Positions 1 through 5,814 of a stretch of 11,426 nt of DNA are shown one piece after another. Location of the stretch: assembly GCA_015522395.1 (NCBI GenBank), contig WAMH01000238.1, positions 1 to 11,426 on the forward strand, read 5' to 3'. The notes under the pieces are model-generated. The model worked only from the letters and a program-made list of their open reading frames with translations. It was not told where the DNA came from and made no database searches. The DNA is from Thermococcus sp. Lineage in GTDB: Archaea; Methanobacteriota_B; Thermococci; Thermococcales; Thermococcaceae. Position 1 is the stretch's first letter. The number at the start of each line of letters is the position of its first letter. Position numbers and translations under genes: made by a program.

Positions 1-1
1 A

Positions 2-280
2 CAGTCCCGTTGAGTTTGATCAAGGTTGGTGATTCTTTTTTAAGAGAACAATTGGCGTGATTTCCCGTTGGAGTTGCTTTTTTGGGAGAGTGGATTCTTT
101 ATCATGAGCGTTTTTCAAATGGGTTCGAGTTGTAGCGCTCCGAAGGAGCGCAGTTATAGTCGAACCCGCATTGAAAAGCCTTTTTAGAGAATCCAACGTT
201 CAAAAGAACGAATTTGGAGCGAATCCCCCTCCCAGAGCCAATTGATGGGGAATCACAAACTTTGATCAAACTTTGCACTG
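2..280. repeat. Large imperfect inverted repeat (about 280 bp palindrome) in a gene-free region
   Basis: The two halves read as approximate reverse complements, with four collinear matching blocks. Bases 13-35 match the complement of 251-273 at 21 of 23 positions. CAATTGGC (49-56) pairs with GCCAATTG (237-244). TGGATTCT (91-98) pairs with AGAATCCA near 188-195. GGGTTCGA (121-128) pairs with TCGAACCC (160-167). The centre is a perfect hairpin, GCGCTCC (135-141) / GAA / GGAGCGC (145-151). A second perfect hairpin, CGTTC-AAAA-GAACG, lies at 197-210. No open reading frame with a plausible ribosome site covers the region. It could be a decayed mobile element with inverted halves, a structured RNA, or a protein-binding chromosomal site. 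The inverted structure is seen directly; its role is unknown. Confidence 0.75.
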
Positions 281-317
281 TAAAGTTTGTTTGGTGAAGC
301 TTTTTCCAAAAGCTTCA
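267..317. repeat. Two adjacent hairpins at the right edge of the palindrome
   Basis: CAAACTTT (267-274) pairs with AAAGTTTG (282-289) across a 7-nt loop, and the same CAAACTTTG word also occurs directly repeated at 256-264. Next, TGAAGCTTTT (295-304) pairs perfectly with AAAAGCTTCA (308-317) across a 3-nt loop, followed by the self-complementary AGCGCT (317-322). They lie downstream of the end of lrpA, but the distance (about 80 bp) and the lack of a T-run make a simple terminator unlikely. They may belong to the same element as the 2-280 palindrome. Confidence 0.6.
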
Positions 318-380
318 GCGCTGAGGAGGATTGCGTGCTATTTTGAAGAAAGGAGGAGTGACCAAAATTTGCGCAGGCAA

Positions 381-393
381 AGATTAAAGAAAA
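381..393 (-). terminator. Putative T-tract terminator of lrpA
   Basis: Immediately downstream of the lrpA stop codon the minus strand reads CCTTTTCTTTAATCT, a pair of short T-runs of the kind archaeal RNA polymerase uses for intrinsic termination. There is no hairpin, which is normal for archaea. This is inferred from sequence only. Confidence 0.4.
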
Positions 394-397
394 GGTC

Positions 398-823
398 TCA
401 CTTCAGCTTTTCGAGGATTATCGCGGGGCAGACCTTAGTGACGCCTTCTATTCTGCCTATCTTGTTTGAGATTATGTCCGAGAGATCTTCACCATCCCTG
501 GCCCATACTTCGGCCATTATCATGTGGTCCCCGCTGGTCAGGTAGACCTTCCTGACGAACTCGAACTTCTTGAGCTTGCTGGCAACCTCGAATATCCTCT
601 CAGGAAGCGTGTCAACGCCGGTCAGGCTCACAAGATTGTAACCGAGCTTTGAGGGATCAACGACCGCGGTGTACTGCTTTATGACACCTGCCTCCTCAAG
701 GGCCTTCACGCGCTTCCTCACGGCCGTTTCGCTTATACCAAGGACCTTGGCTATCTCCGTGAAGGGAGTACGCGCGTCCCTGGTGAGCATGTCTATTATG
801 ATTTTGTCTCTCTCATCGAGCAT
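398..823 (-). CDS. lrpA: Lrp/AsnC-family transcription regulator LrpA
   Basis: A 141-residue DNA-binding regulator. Residues about 1-50 form the Lrp winged-helix domain (FTEIAKVLGISETAVRKRVK contains the helix-turn-helix). Residues about 60-141 form the RAM/AsnC ligand and oligomerisation domain, including the GDHMIMAEVWA strand and the C-terminal VTKVCPAIILEKLK. It closely resembles, from memory, Pyrococcus furiosus LrpA, which is also 141 residues and represses its own promoter by binding over the transcription start. I chose the ATG at 823, which has GAGGTGA seven bases upstream. A TTG six bases earlier abuts that ribosome site and is unlikely. It lies downstream of the RNA methyltransferase gene but has its own promoter. 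Its ligand and any other targets cannot be read from the sequence. Confidence 0.93.
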   Translation of the reverse strand: MLDERDKIIIDMLTRDARTPFTEIAKVLGISETAVRKRVKALEEAGVIKQYTAVVDPSKLGYNLVSLTGVDTLPERIFEVASKLKKFEFVRKVYLTSGDHMIMAEVWARDGEDLSDIISNKIGRIEGVTKVCPAIILEKLK

Positions 824-847
824 TTTCAATCACCTCTTCTCGTCTAA

Positions 848-861
848 GCCCTGGATAGGGC
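848..861. promoter_or_regulatory. Perfect short palindrome at the predicted lrpA transcription start (candidate autoregulatory site)
   Basis: GCCCT-GGAT-AGGGC is a perfect 5-bp inverted repeat with a 4-bp spacer. It lies about 26 bp downstream of the lrpA TATA centre, so it straddles the predicted start site. P. furiosus LrpA is known to protect a region overlapping its own start site, which makes this a reasonable operator candidate. The assignment is inference. Confidence 0.4.
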
Positions 862-868
862 GTCAAGG

Positions 869-883
869 TATATTAAGTTTTCG
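869..883 (-). promoter_or_regulatory. lrpA promoter (BRE plus TATA box)
   Basis: On the minus strand CGAAAAC (BRE-like, purine-rich) is followed by TTAATATA (869-876). A start about 26 bp downstream (near 848) would give a leader of about 25 nt carrying the GAGGTGA ribosome site. Confidence 0.6.
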
Positions 884-901
884 AACCAGGGAGTTTTGAA
901 G

Positions 902-2155
902 TTAAACCTTGAGCTTTAGTTTAACAACCGTTTCCACGTGCGGCGTGTGGGGGAACATGTCGATTCCCACGGCATCCTCAACGGAGTATCCTTCAGATAG
1001 TTTCCCCAGGTTCTCCGCCAGGGTATTTGGATTGCACGAGACGTAGACGATGCTCTCGGGTTTGTCTTTTAAGATTTTCTTGATGAGTTTGGGATGAAGA
1101 CCCGAACGGGGCGGGTCAAGAACGACGGTGTCGTAGCCAGAGAGGTCCCCAACGCCCCTGTCCGATCCGACCCTAAAGGTCGCATCAACGCCGTTTATTT
1201 CAACGTTCCGGTTCGCCATTTCGACCGCAAAGGGGTTGGCCTCTATCCCCTCAACGTTCAAACCGCGCTTCGCGAGGTAGACGCCAAAGGTGCCCACCCC
1301 CGAGTACAGGTCGAGCACCCTTTCGCCATCGACGCGCTTCGAGACCTCCTCAAGCAGGATTACCGCGGAGTGACTGTTCGTCTGGAAGAAGCTGTTCGGG
1401 TGGATCAGATAGACTACATCGCCGAGCCTCTCCCTTGTGAACTCCGATTTCCAGAACTTCTCTATCTCGCCGTAGGAGACGTCGCTCTTTGTTCTGTTGA
1501 CGCTCCAGTATATCGAATCTGCATAGTCGAAGTAGGAAGGGAAGTCCTCCGGGAGGGTTCCTTCCGAGGTGACGAGGTTGACCATTAACTCCCCGGTGAA
1601 CTTGCCCTCCCGCATTACGATATACCTCAAAAAGCCCTCGTTCTTTCCTATCTCATAGAGACCCGGCTTGTGATCCCCTATAAACTCCCTCAGCGAGCGC
1701 AGAACCTTCGCGCTGGTCTTCCCGAAGACGGGGCATTCCTCGATGTCAACGACATCCCACCAGGTTCCCCTCTTTCTGAAGCCAATACCTTTTGTCGAGA
1801 TGACAACGTCGATCCTGTTTCTATGACCATAGATAACTGGAGATGGTTTAACATTAACGCTCATCCCAAGAATCCTCGAGAGTTTGTCCTCCTTAAACTC
1901 GATCTGCCTCCCGTAGGGCAGATGCTGGAGCAAACAGCCCCCACAGGTTCCGAAATGGGGACAGCGAGGCTCCACCCGCTCATCGGAGGGCTGAACCACT
2001 TCGAAGTCAACTGCTATGAGCTTTCTCTTCCTTCTGCGCCACCTCTTCACTTCCACGACGTCCCCCGGAGATGTAAACGGAATGTGGATTTCCCTACGTC
2101 CCGCCTTTAGAACGCCCATTCCATCCGCGTCCAGCTCCTCGATGACTCCCCTCAT
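902..2155 (-). CDS. RumA/TrmA-family RNA (uracil-C5)-methyltransferase with Fe-S cluster
   Basis: This 417-residue enzyme transfers a methyl group from S-adenosylmethionine to C5 of uridine in tRNA or 23S rRNA. Residues 1-55 form a TRAM-type RNA-binding domain. Cysteines 65, 71, 74 (PRCPHFGTCGGC) and 141 (IEECP) match the four 4Fe-4S ligands of RumA-type enzymes. The SAM-binding motif VLDLYSGVGTFG is at 280-291 and LDPPRSGL is near 346-353. The nucleophile Cys374 sits in YVSCNPNTLAENL. Thermococcales carry two such paralogues, one for tRNA m5U54 and one for 23S rRNA; I cannot decide which this is. The reading frame extends upstream to a TTG at 2206, but those 17 codons run through a perfect TATA box. 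I therefore start at the ATG at 2155, which begins the TRAM domain (MRGVIEEL). Confidence 0.9.
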   Translation of the reverse strand: MRGVIEELDADGMGVLKAGRREIHIPFTSPGDVVEVKRWRRRKRKLIAVDFEVVQPSDERVEPRCPHFGTCGGCLLQHLPYGRQIEFKEDKLSRILGMSVNVKPSPVIYGHRNRIDVVISTKGIGFRKRGTWWDVVDIEECPVFGKTSAKVLRSLREFIGDHKPGLYEIGKNEGFLRYIVMREGKFTGELMVNLVTSEGTLPEDFPSYFDYADSIYWSVNRTKSDVSYGEIEKFWKSEFTRERLGDVVYLIHPNSFFQTNSHSAVILLEEVSKRVDGERVLDLYSGVGTFGVYLAKRGLNVEGIEANPFAVEMANRNVEINGVDATFRVGSDRGVGDLSGYDTVVLDPPRSGLHPKLIKKILKDKPESIVYVSCNPNTLAENLGKLSEGYSVEDAVGIDMFPHTPHVETVVKLKLKV

Positions 2156-2175
2156 GCTCGTCCGTGCGGCGGAGC

Positions 2176-2185
2176 GTTTATAAAC
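2176..2185 (-). promoter_or_regulatory. TATA box of the methyltransferase gene (symmetric; leaderless transcript predicted)
   Basis: GTTTATAAAC is a perfect palindrome centred at about 2180.5. A start about 26 bp away on the minus strand falls at 2154-2155, exactly on the chosen ATG, so the mRNA would have no leader. No GGTGA-like site precedes the ATG, which fits. Because the box is symmetric it could also fire toward the divergent gene. Confidence 0.6.
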
Positions 2186-2222
2186 CTGCCCTTGGACGGG
2201 TGCCAAAAGTGTCCCCGGAAGG

Positions 2223-2230
2223 TTTATTTA
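2223..2230 (+). promoter_or_regulatory. TATA box for the winged-helix/ParA-like gene cluster
   Basis: TTTATTTA preceded by the purine-rich CCGGAAGG (BRE-like). A start about 26 bp downstream (near 2252) leaves about a dozen bases before the ATG at 2264. Confidence 0.45.
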
Positions 2231-2263
2231 GTTCGAGAGCGTAGTGTAAAACGGTGCGGTTTG

Positions 2264-2479
2264 ATGTTTGGAAGGCGCAAGGATGTGGTTTACAAAGTCC
2301 TCGCCACCAAGAAGAGGGCCGTTGCCCTCCAGCACCTCAGCGCGGAACTCGAAACCCCCGCACCCGCCGTCCTGAAGACGGTCAGGGAGCTGGAATCCGA
2401 CGGGCTGGTCGAGGTCTTCTACGGCCGGGACAAGGCCGCCATCATGGTGCGCGCCAAGACGCTCGAGGACTACATCTGA
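2264..2479 (+). CDS. Small winged-helix DNA-binding protein
   Basis: A 71-residue protein that looks like a single winged-helix domain: helix 1 (KDVVYKVLAT, 6-15), a turn and recognition-helix pair (ALQHLSAELETPAPAVLKTV, 21-40), then RELESDGLVEVFYGRDKAAIMV, which has the typical 'L...GLVE...' wing start. Nothing else is present, so it is probably a dimeric transcription regulator. The frame is open back to 2192, but that would cross the gene's own TATA box, so the ATG at 2264 (MFGRRKDV) is preferred. The ribosome site is weak (GGTG). It lies 44 bp upstream of the ParA-like ATPase on the same strand and may be cotranscribed with it or regulate it. Its target is unknown. Confidence 0.7.
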   Translation: MFGRRKDVVYKVLATKKRAVALQHLSAELETPAPAVLKTVRELESDGLVEVFYGRDKAAIMVRAKTLEDYI

Positions 2480-2510
2480 ACTCCAATCACTTTTCTTTAA
2501 CCAAAAAACC

Positions 2511-2516
2511 GGGAGG
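2511..2516 (+). promoter_or_regulatory. Ribosome binding site fixing the GTG start of the ParA-like gene
   Basis: GGGAGG lies seven bases before the GTG at 2524. No in-frame ATG with a better site exists near the start, and the Walker A motif begins only eight residues in, so the GTG start is well supported. Confidence 0.6.
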
Positions 2517-2523
2517 CTGAGCG

Positions 2524-3354
2524 GTGGTATCAATAGTTATTACGGGGAGAGGTGGCGCCGGAAAGACCACCATGACCGCCAACCTGGCGGCGTACTTCTC
2601 CGGGAGGGACTACAGATCCCTGGTCGTCGATGGCGATCTCTACCTTCCGAAGCTGGCCTTCCACTTCGGTGTATACACGCCCCAGTACAACATACACACC
2701 CTCTTGAAAAACCCAGACATGAGGGTAATCCAAGCGGTCTACCACGACCCAAGGACAGGGGTGGATATCCTGCCCGGAAGCCCCAACCTCTACGACGTCA
2801 TCAACCTCGACCAGAAACGGCTCAGGGAGATCGTGCGGGAGGTGCAGGCGCGCTACAACCTGACGGTGATCGATTCACCGGTCGGGATACCCTTCGACAC
2901 GATATCCACGTTCAAACTGGCCCAGTACCAGCTCATCGTCGTCGAGGTGGAGCGCTGTCCGATACACTCCGTTCACAGAATGATAGAGAACGAGGTTGTC
3001 AAGCTGAAGTCCATAGGCGACGTTTACGGCCTCAAGGTCGGGGTGATACTGAACAAGGTTAGGGAATCCTCAGAGAGCATCGATGACATCGTGAACTTCC
3101 TAGAGTACAGCATAGAAACACCGGTCGTGGGGATAATCCCCTTCGATCCAAAGGTTCCGGAGGCCACCAACTACGGAAGACCCGTTCTCGAATACGCACC
3201 CAGGGCGAAGGCATCAAAGGCCCTTAACGAGGCCGGTGAAATACTCGAGGGGTGGATGTTTGGGAGGGAGGAAAGGAAGGGAACCCTTACCAGGTTCTAC
3301 GAGGCCATTCTGGGCCTGCTGCACAGGTCCCGGAGTCCCTCTCCCAGGTCGTGA
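2524..3354 (+). CDS. ParA/MinD-family P-loop ATPase with variant Walker A motif
   Basis: A 276-residue SIMIBI-class ATPase resembling archaeal MinD/ParA proteins. The P-loop is GRGGAGKTT (8-16), Walker A' is VVDGDLYLP (34-42), and Walker B/switch is LTVIDSPVGIPFDT (113-126). GVILNKVRES is the base-recognition strand. In ParA/MinD the second position of the P-loop is normally the signature lysine (KGGxxKT); here it is arginine. The C-terminal stretch LTRFYEAILGLLHRSR (255-270) can form an amphipathic helix, reminiscent of the MinD membrane-targeting tail. It is preceded by a winged-helix gene and followed 36 bp later by a PrsW-like membrane protein. Possible roles include membrane-linked positioning or regulation of a partner; no specific cargo is visible. 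Family assignment is firm, function open. Confidence 0.85.
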   Translation: MVSIVITGRGGAGKTTMTANLAAYFSGRDYRSLVVDGDLYLPKLAFHFGVYTPQYNIHTLLKNPDMRVIQAVYHDPRTGVDILPGSPNLYDVINLDQKRLREIVREVQARYNLTVIDSPVGIPFDTISTFKLAQYQLIVVEVERCPIHSVHRMIENEVVKLKSIGDVYGLKVGVILNKVRESSESIDDIVNFLEYSIETPVVGIIPFDPKVPEATNYGRPVLEYAPRAKASKALNEAGEILEGWMFGREERKGTLTRFYEAILGLLHRSRSPSPRS

Positions 3355-3390
3355 GCCCAAAGTTTAAGAGGAACGTGGTGAACCAGGGAC

Positions 3391-4077
3391 ATGCTCACGG
3401 TTGAGGTTATCCTGAAGTACTACTTCGCAACGGTCACCGTCCTGGGCGGACTCGTAGTCCTCCTCGGAACCAAGTACACACTCAGAACCTGGAGAGGGCT
3501 TCCGAAAACGAAGTGGCTCGCTCCATCGCTGGCAATGGCCCTTCTCGCCCTGATCCTGGCATCTACGGCTGAGCTGCCGGCCCTGATCCTGGGTAACTGG
3601 GTCCTTCTGGCGCTGATTGCCGGTGTAGCTGAGGAGAGCGTCAAGCTCCTGCCAATAAAGCTCTACAGGGAGCTGGAGAACTGGGGAAAGTGGAAGCTCG
3701 TCATCGGAACGGCTTTTCTCCTCGGTCTGATTGAAGGCGTTCTCTACACATCGGCCATAGTCCTCTTTGGGGAGAACATCTACCTGGCCCTCGTCAGGAT
3801 CGTCCTCATCGGCTTCCACACCATCTGGGCGGTGGTTTCAGCAGGATTCCTTCTCGGCCATACTGGCCCGAGGAGGTTCTCGGGGCTGGCGTTCGCGATC
3901 CTGGCCCACGCTTTCTACGACATGCCCACGCTGGCCGGCTTTGGGGGTTACAGCGCCAATGTAGTGGCAGCCGTTGCTGTTGTTTCGACGGTGTTCATGC
4001 TCCTAACGCCAGCAATGGTTAAGAGGGCCGCGGAACTCGTGAGAACCGAAGCAGAAGAAAGGGGAGGGAAAGGATAA
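3391..4077 (+). CDS. PrsW-like intramembrane protease family protein
   Basis: A 228-residue integral membrane protein with about six to seven hydrophobic segments (roughly 8-26, 44-60, 64-80, 103-122, 132-154, 164-176, 188-208). Its polar motifs match the PrsW (M82) arrangement: EESVK (81-85), GLIEG (112-116), H143 in GFHTIWAVVSAG, and HAFYD (173-177). In that family the glutamates and histidines in membrane helices are thought to form the protease active site, and bacterial PrsW cleaves an anti-sigma factor. The substrate here is unknown. The ATG at 3391 has GGTGA nine bases upstream. It follows the ParA-like gene closely and is probably cotranscribed. The charged tail (212-228) is likely cytoplasmic. 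A CPBP-type (Abi) protease is the main alternative. Confidence 0.7.
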   Translation: MLTVEVILKYYFATVTVLGGLVVLLGTKYTLRTWRGLPKTKWLAPSLAMALLALILASTAELPALILGNWVLLALIAGVAEESVKLLPIKLYRELENWGKWKLVIGTAFLLGLIEGVLYTSAIVLFGENIYLALVRIVLIGFHTIWAVVSAGFLLGHTGPRRFSGLAFAILAHAFYDMPTLAGFGGYSANVVAAVAVVSTVFMLLTPAMVKRAAELVRTEAEERGGKG

Positions 4078-4082
4078 AGGGG

Positions 4083-5762
4083 TTACCTCTTGGCCTTGAA
4101 CCTTTCCTGAAGCTCGTAGAGCTGGGCGATCCTCTCTATTGTATCCGCCTCCTCGGGGCTCTTATCCTCCCTCAAAGCAACGTAGCGCGGGAAGCGCAGG
4201 GCAAAGCCGCTCCTGTACTTCGGGCTTTTCTGTATCTCCTGGTAGGTGACCTCTATGACCACCTTCGGCTCTATCTCGACGTATTTGCCTTCCTCCTTGA
4301 CTATGAGCGGCTTCAGCATCTTCGTGAACTCCGCTAAATCCTCGTCCGTGAAGCCGCTGCCGACCTTTCCGACGGGAACGAACTCGCCACTGTGCGGGTC
4401 AAAGGCCGCAACGAGGAACGAGCCGAGGAGGTGTGCCCTTCTTCCCTCGCCCCACTCGGCACCTATTATGACGAGGTCGAGGTCCTCCATCGTCGGCTTG
4501 ACCTTGAGCCACTTCTTCCCGCGGTTTCCTGGCTCGTAGACGGAATCTAGGCGCTTCGCCATTACCCCCTCGTGTCCCAGCTCAAGAGCCTTCTCGTAGA
4601 ACTCCTGGGCCTCGTCGGCGCTGCTAGTAACCAGCTGAACGGCGAGCTTTATCTTCTCACTCTCCTCAACGGTTTCCTCCAGCCTCTTCCTTCTCTCAGA
4701 GAACGGCGTGTTGATGAGGGCTTCGCCGTCGGCGTACATTATATCGAAGAGGTTCAGCTCCAGCGGGATTTTCTCTATCATCTCGTCGATGTTGTACTTC
4801 CGCCGGAATCTCCTCAGAACATACTGAAAGGGCCTAGGCCTTCCACCCTCGCCGACCGCGACGAGCTCGCCCTCCACGATTACCCTCCCTGCCCTCAGGC
4901 TTTCCTTAACGGCTTCCACTATCTCCGGAATCGACTTCGTGACGTTCTCCAGCCGCCTAGAGTAGATCACTACATCGTCCCCATCCCTGTGAACCTGGAC
5001 GCGAGCGCCGTCGTACTTTATCTCGAATGCAGCTTTCCCACCCATCTCTACCAGAGCATCCTTAACGCTCGCCGCGTTTTGAGCCAGCATCGGCCTTATA
5101 GGTTTTCCTATCTGCACACTCACCCTCGAGAGCCCCTCGTTTCCTTCGAGCTTTGCCACCTTTGCAACGTAGCCAAAGTCGCTCGTGAGCATGTACGCCC
5201 TCTCAACGAGCTCGGGTCTGACTTTGAAGGCCTCCGCTATGGCATCCCTGAGAATACCTTCTGCAACACCGGTCCTCATCGTCCCGAGTACGGTTCTCGC
5301 CAGGTACTTGCCCTCCTCAGGCCCGGCGTCCATGAAGAGGTTCGCCAGGTACTTCATCTTTCTGTCCTGGCTTCCCTCACCGCTCGCCTCCGCTATCCTG
5401 ATGAAGGTGTCGTAGACGCGCTTGACAGTAAGCGGCTGGCTGAAGAAGCTCCTCTGTTTTTTCCTCTTGATCGCGAGTGCAACGCTCTCCCCCAGATCAC
5501 CTGTATCCTTGACCGAATTCTCTATTTCCTTCTCCGGAACGCCCGTGGCCATCGAAACGGCCTTTATGAGGAGCTTTTCGCCAACGCCAAGCTCGCGCTC
5601 ATCCCAATCGGGGAAGACCTTTCCGAGAATGAGGTACGGAACGATCTCGAGAAGCTCATCCGGCGTCTTCTTCAGAAAATCGGCGACGAACTTCGTCTTC
5701 AGCGTCTTGAGAGTGGTTTTTTCGAGCCTTCTGTAGAGGTCGGCCAACTCGGAGTACCTCAT
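4083..5762 (-). CDS. lig: ATP-dependent DNA ligase
   Basis: A 559-residue replicative and repair DNA ligase that seals nicks through an enzyme-AMP intermediate. An N-terminal helical DNA-binding domain (about 1-215) is followed by the adenylation domain with motif I EIKYDGARV (Lys249 is the AMP-accepting residue). The other nucleotidyltransferase motifs follow (SRRLENVT, VEGELVAV, HEGVMAKR, WLKVKP). A C-terminal OB-fold (about 425-559) contains SGFTDEDLAEF and the PIP-like start QKSPKYRSGFALRFPR. It closely resembles P. furiosus and T. kodakarensis ligase in sequence and length. The frame is open for another 49 codons upstream, but that stretch overlaps the pantoate kinase tail; MRYSELADLYRRLEKTT is the conserved N-terminus. 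It has its own promoter and lies downstream of the UDG/pantoate kinase genes. Confidence 0.97.
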   Translation of the reverse strand: MRYSELADLYRRLEKTTLKTLKTKFVADFLKKTPDELLEIVPYLILGKVFPDWDERELGVGEKLLIKAVSMATGVPEKEIENSVKDTGDLGESVALAIKRKKQRSFFSQPLTVKRVYDTFIRIAEASGEGSQDRKMKYLANLFMDAGPEEGKYLARTVLGTMRTGVAEGILRDAIAEAFKVRPELVERAYMLTSDFGYVAKVAKLEGNEGLSRVSVQIGKPIRPMLAQNAASVKDALVEMGGKAAFEIKYDGARVQVHRDGDDVVIYSRRLENVTKSIPEIVEAVKESLRAGRVIVEGELVAVGEGGRPRPFQYVLRRFRRKYNIDEMIEKIPLELNLFDIMYADGEALINTPFSERRKRLEETVEESEKIKLAVQLVTSSADEAQEFYEKALELGHEGVMAKRLDSVYEPGNRGKKWLKVKPTMEDLDLVIIGAEWGEGRRAHLLGSFLVAAFDPHSGEFVPVGKVGSGFTDEDLAEFTKMLKPLIVKEEGKYVEIEPKVVIEVTYQEIQKSPKYRSGFALRFPRYVALREDKSPEEADTIERIAQLYELQERFKAKR

Positions 5763-5802
5763 GTCACCCACAATCACCACCGGAAAAGAATACGGCGAGG
5801 GG

Positions 5803-5814
5803 GATAAAAGGTTA
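5803..5814 (-). promoter_or_regulatory. DNA ligase promoter overlapping the end of the pantoate kinase gene
   Basis: On the minus strand CTTTTATC (5803-5810) lies two bases past the pantoate kinase stop codon (TAA, 5812-5814). A start near 5781 would give a leader of about 19 nt containing GGTGGTGA, 11 bases before the ATG. The ligase can therefore be expressed independently of the upstream operon. Confidence 0.55.

Noticed and set aside
121..167. Possible tRNA fragment (GGGTTCGA resembles a T-arm)
   Set aside because: The match is limited to the T-loop-like word. There is no acceptor, D or anticodon arm, and the word is explained by the inverted repeat.
2..317. CRISPR array or replication origin in the repeat-rich left end
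   Set aside because: There are no regularly spaced direct repeats of 28-37 bp, no cas genes, no cdc6/orc gene and no ORB-like arrays; the repeats are inverted, not tandem.
273..545. Plus-strand 90-codon reading frame overlapping the end of lrpA
   Set aside because: No ribosome site; it begins inside a hairpin and runs antisense to conserved lrpA codons. The composition (Arg, Ser, Leu rich) looks like a shadow frame.
2192..2263. Upstream extension of the winged-helix gene with CxxC (CQKC)
   Set aside because: The extension would require translation through the gene's own TATA box and lacks a ribosome site. The cysteines are incidental.
4572..5807. Long plus-strand open frame (411 codons) antisense to the DNA ligase
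   Set aside because: The ligase is unmistakable on the other strand. Long antisense frames are common in GC-rich Thermococcus genes, and this one has no recognisable domain.
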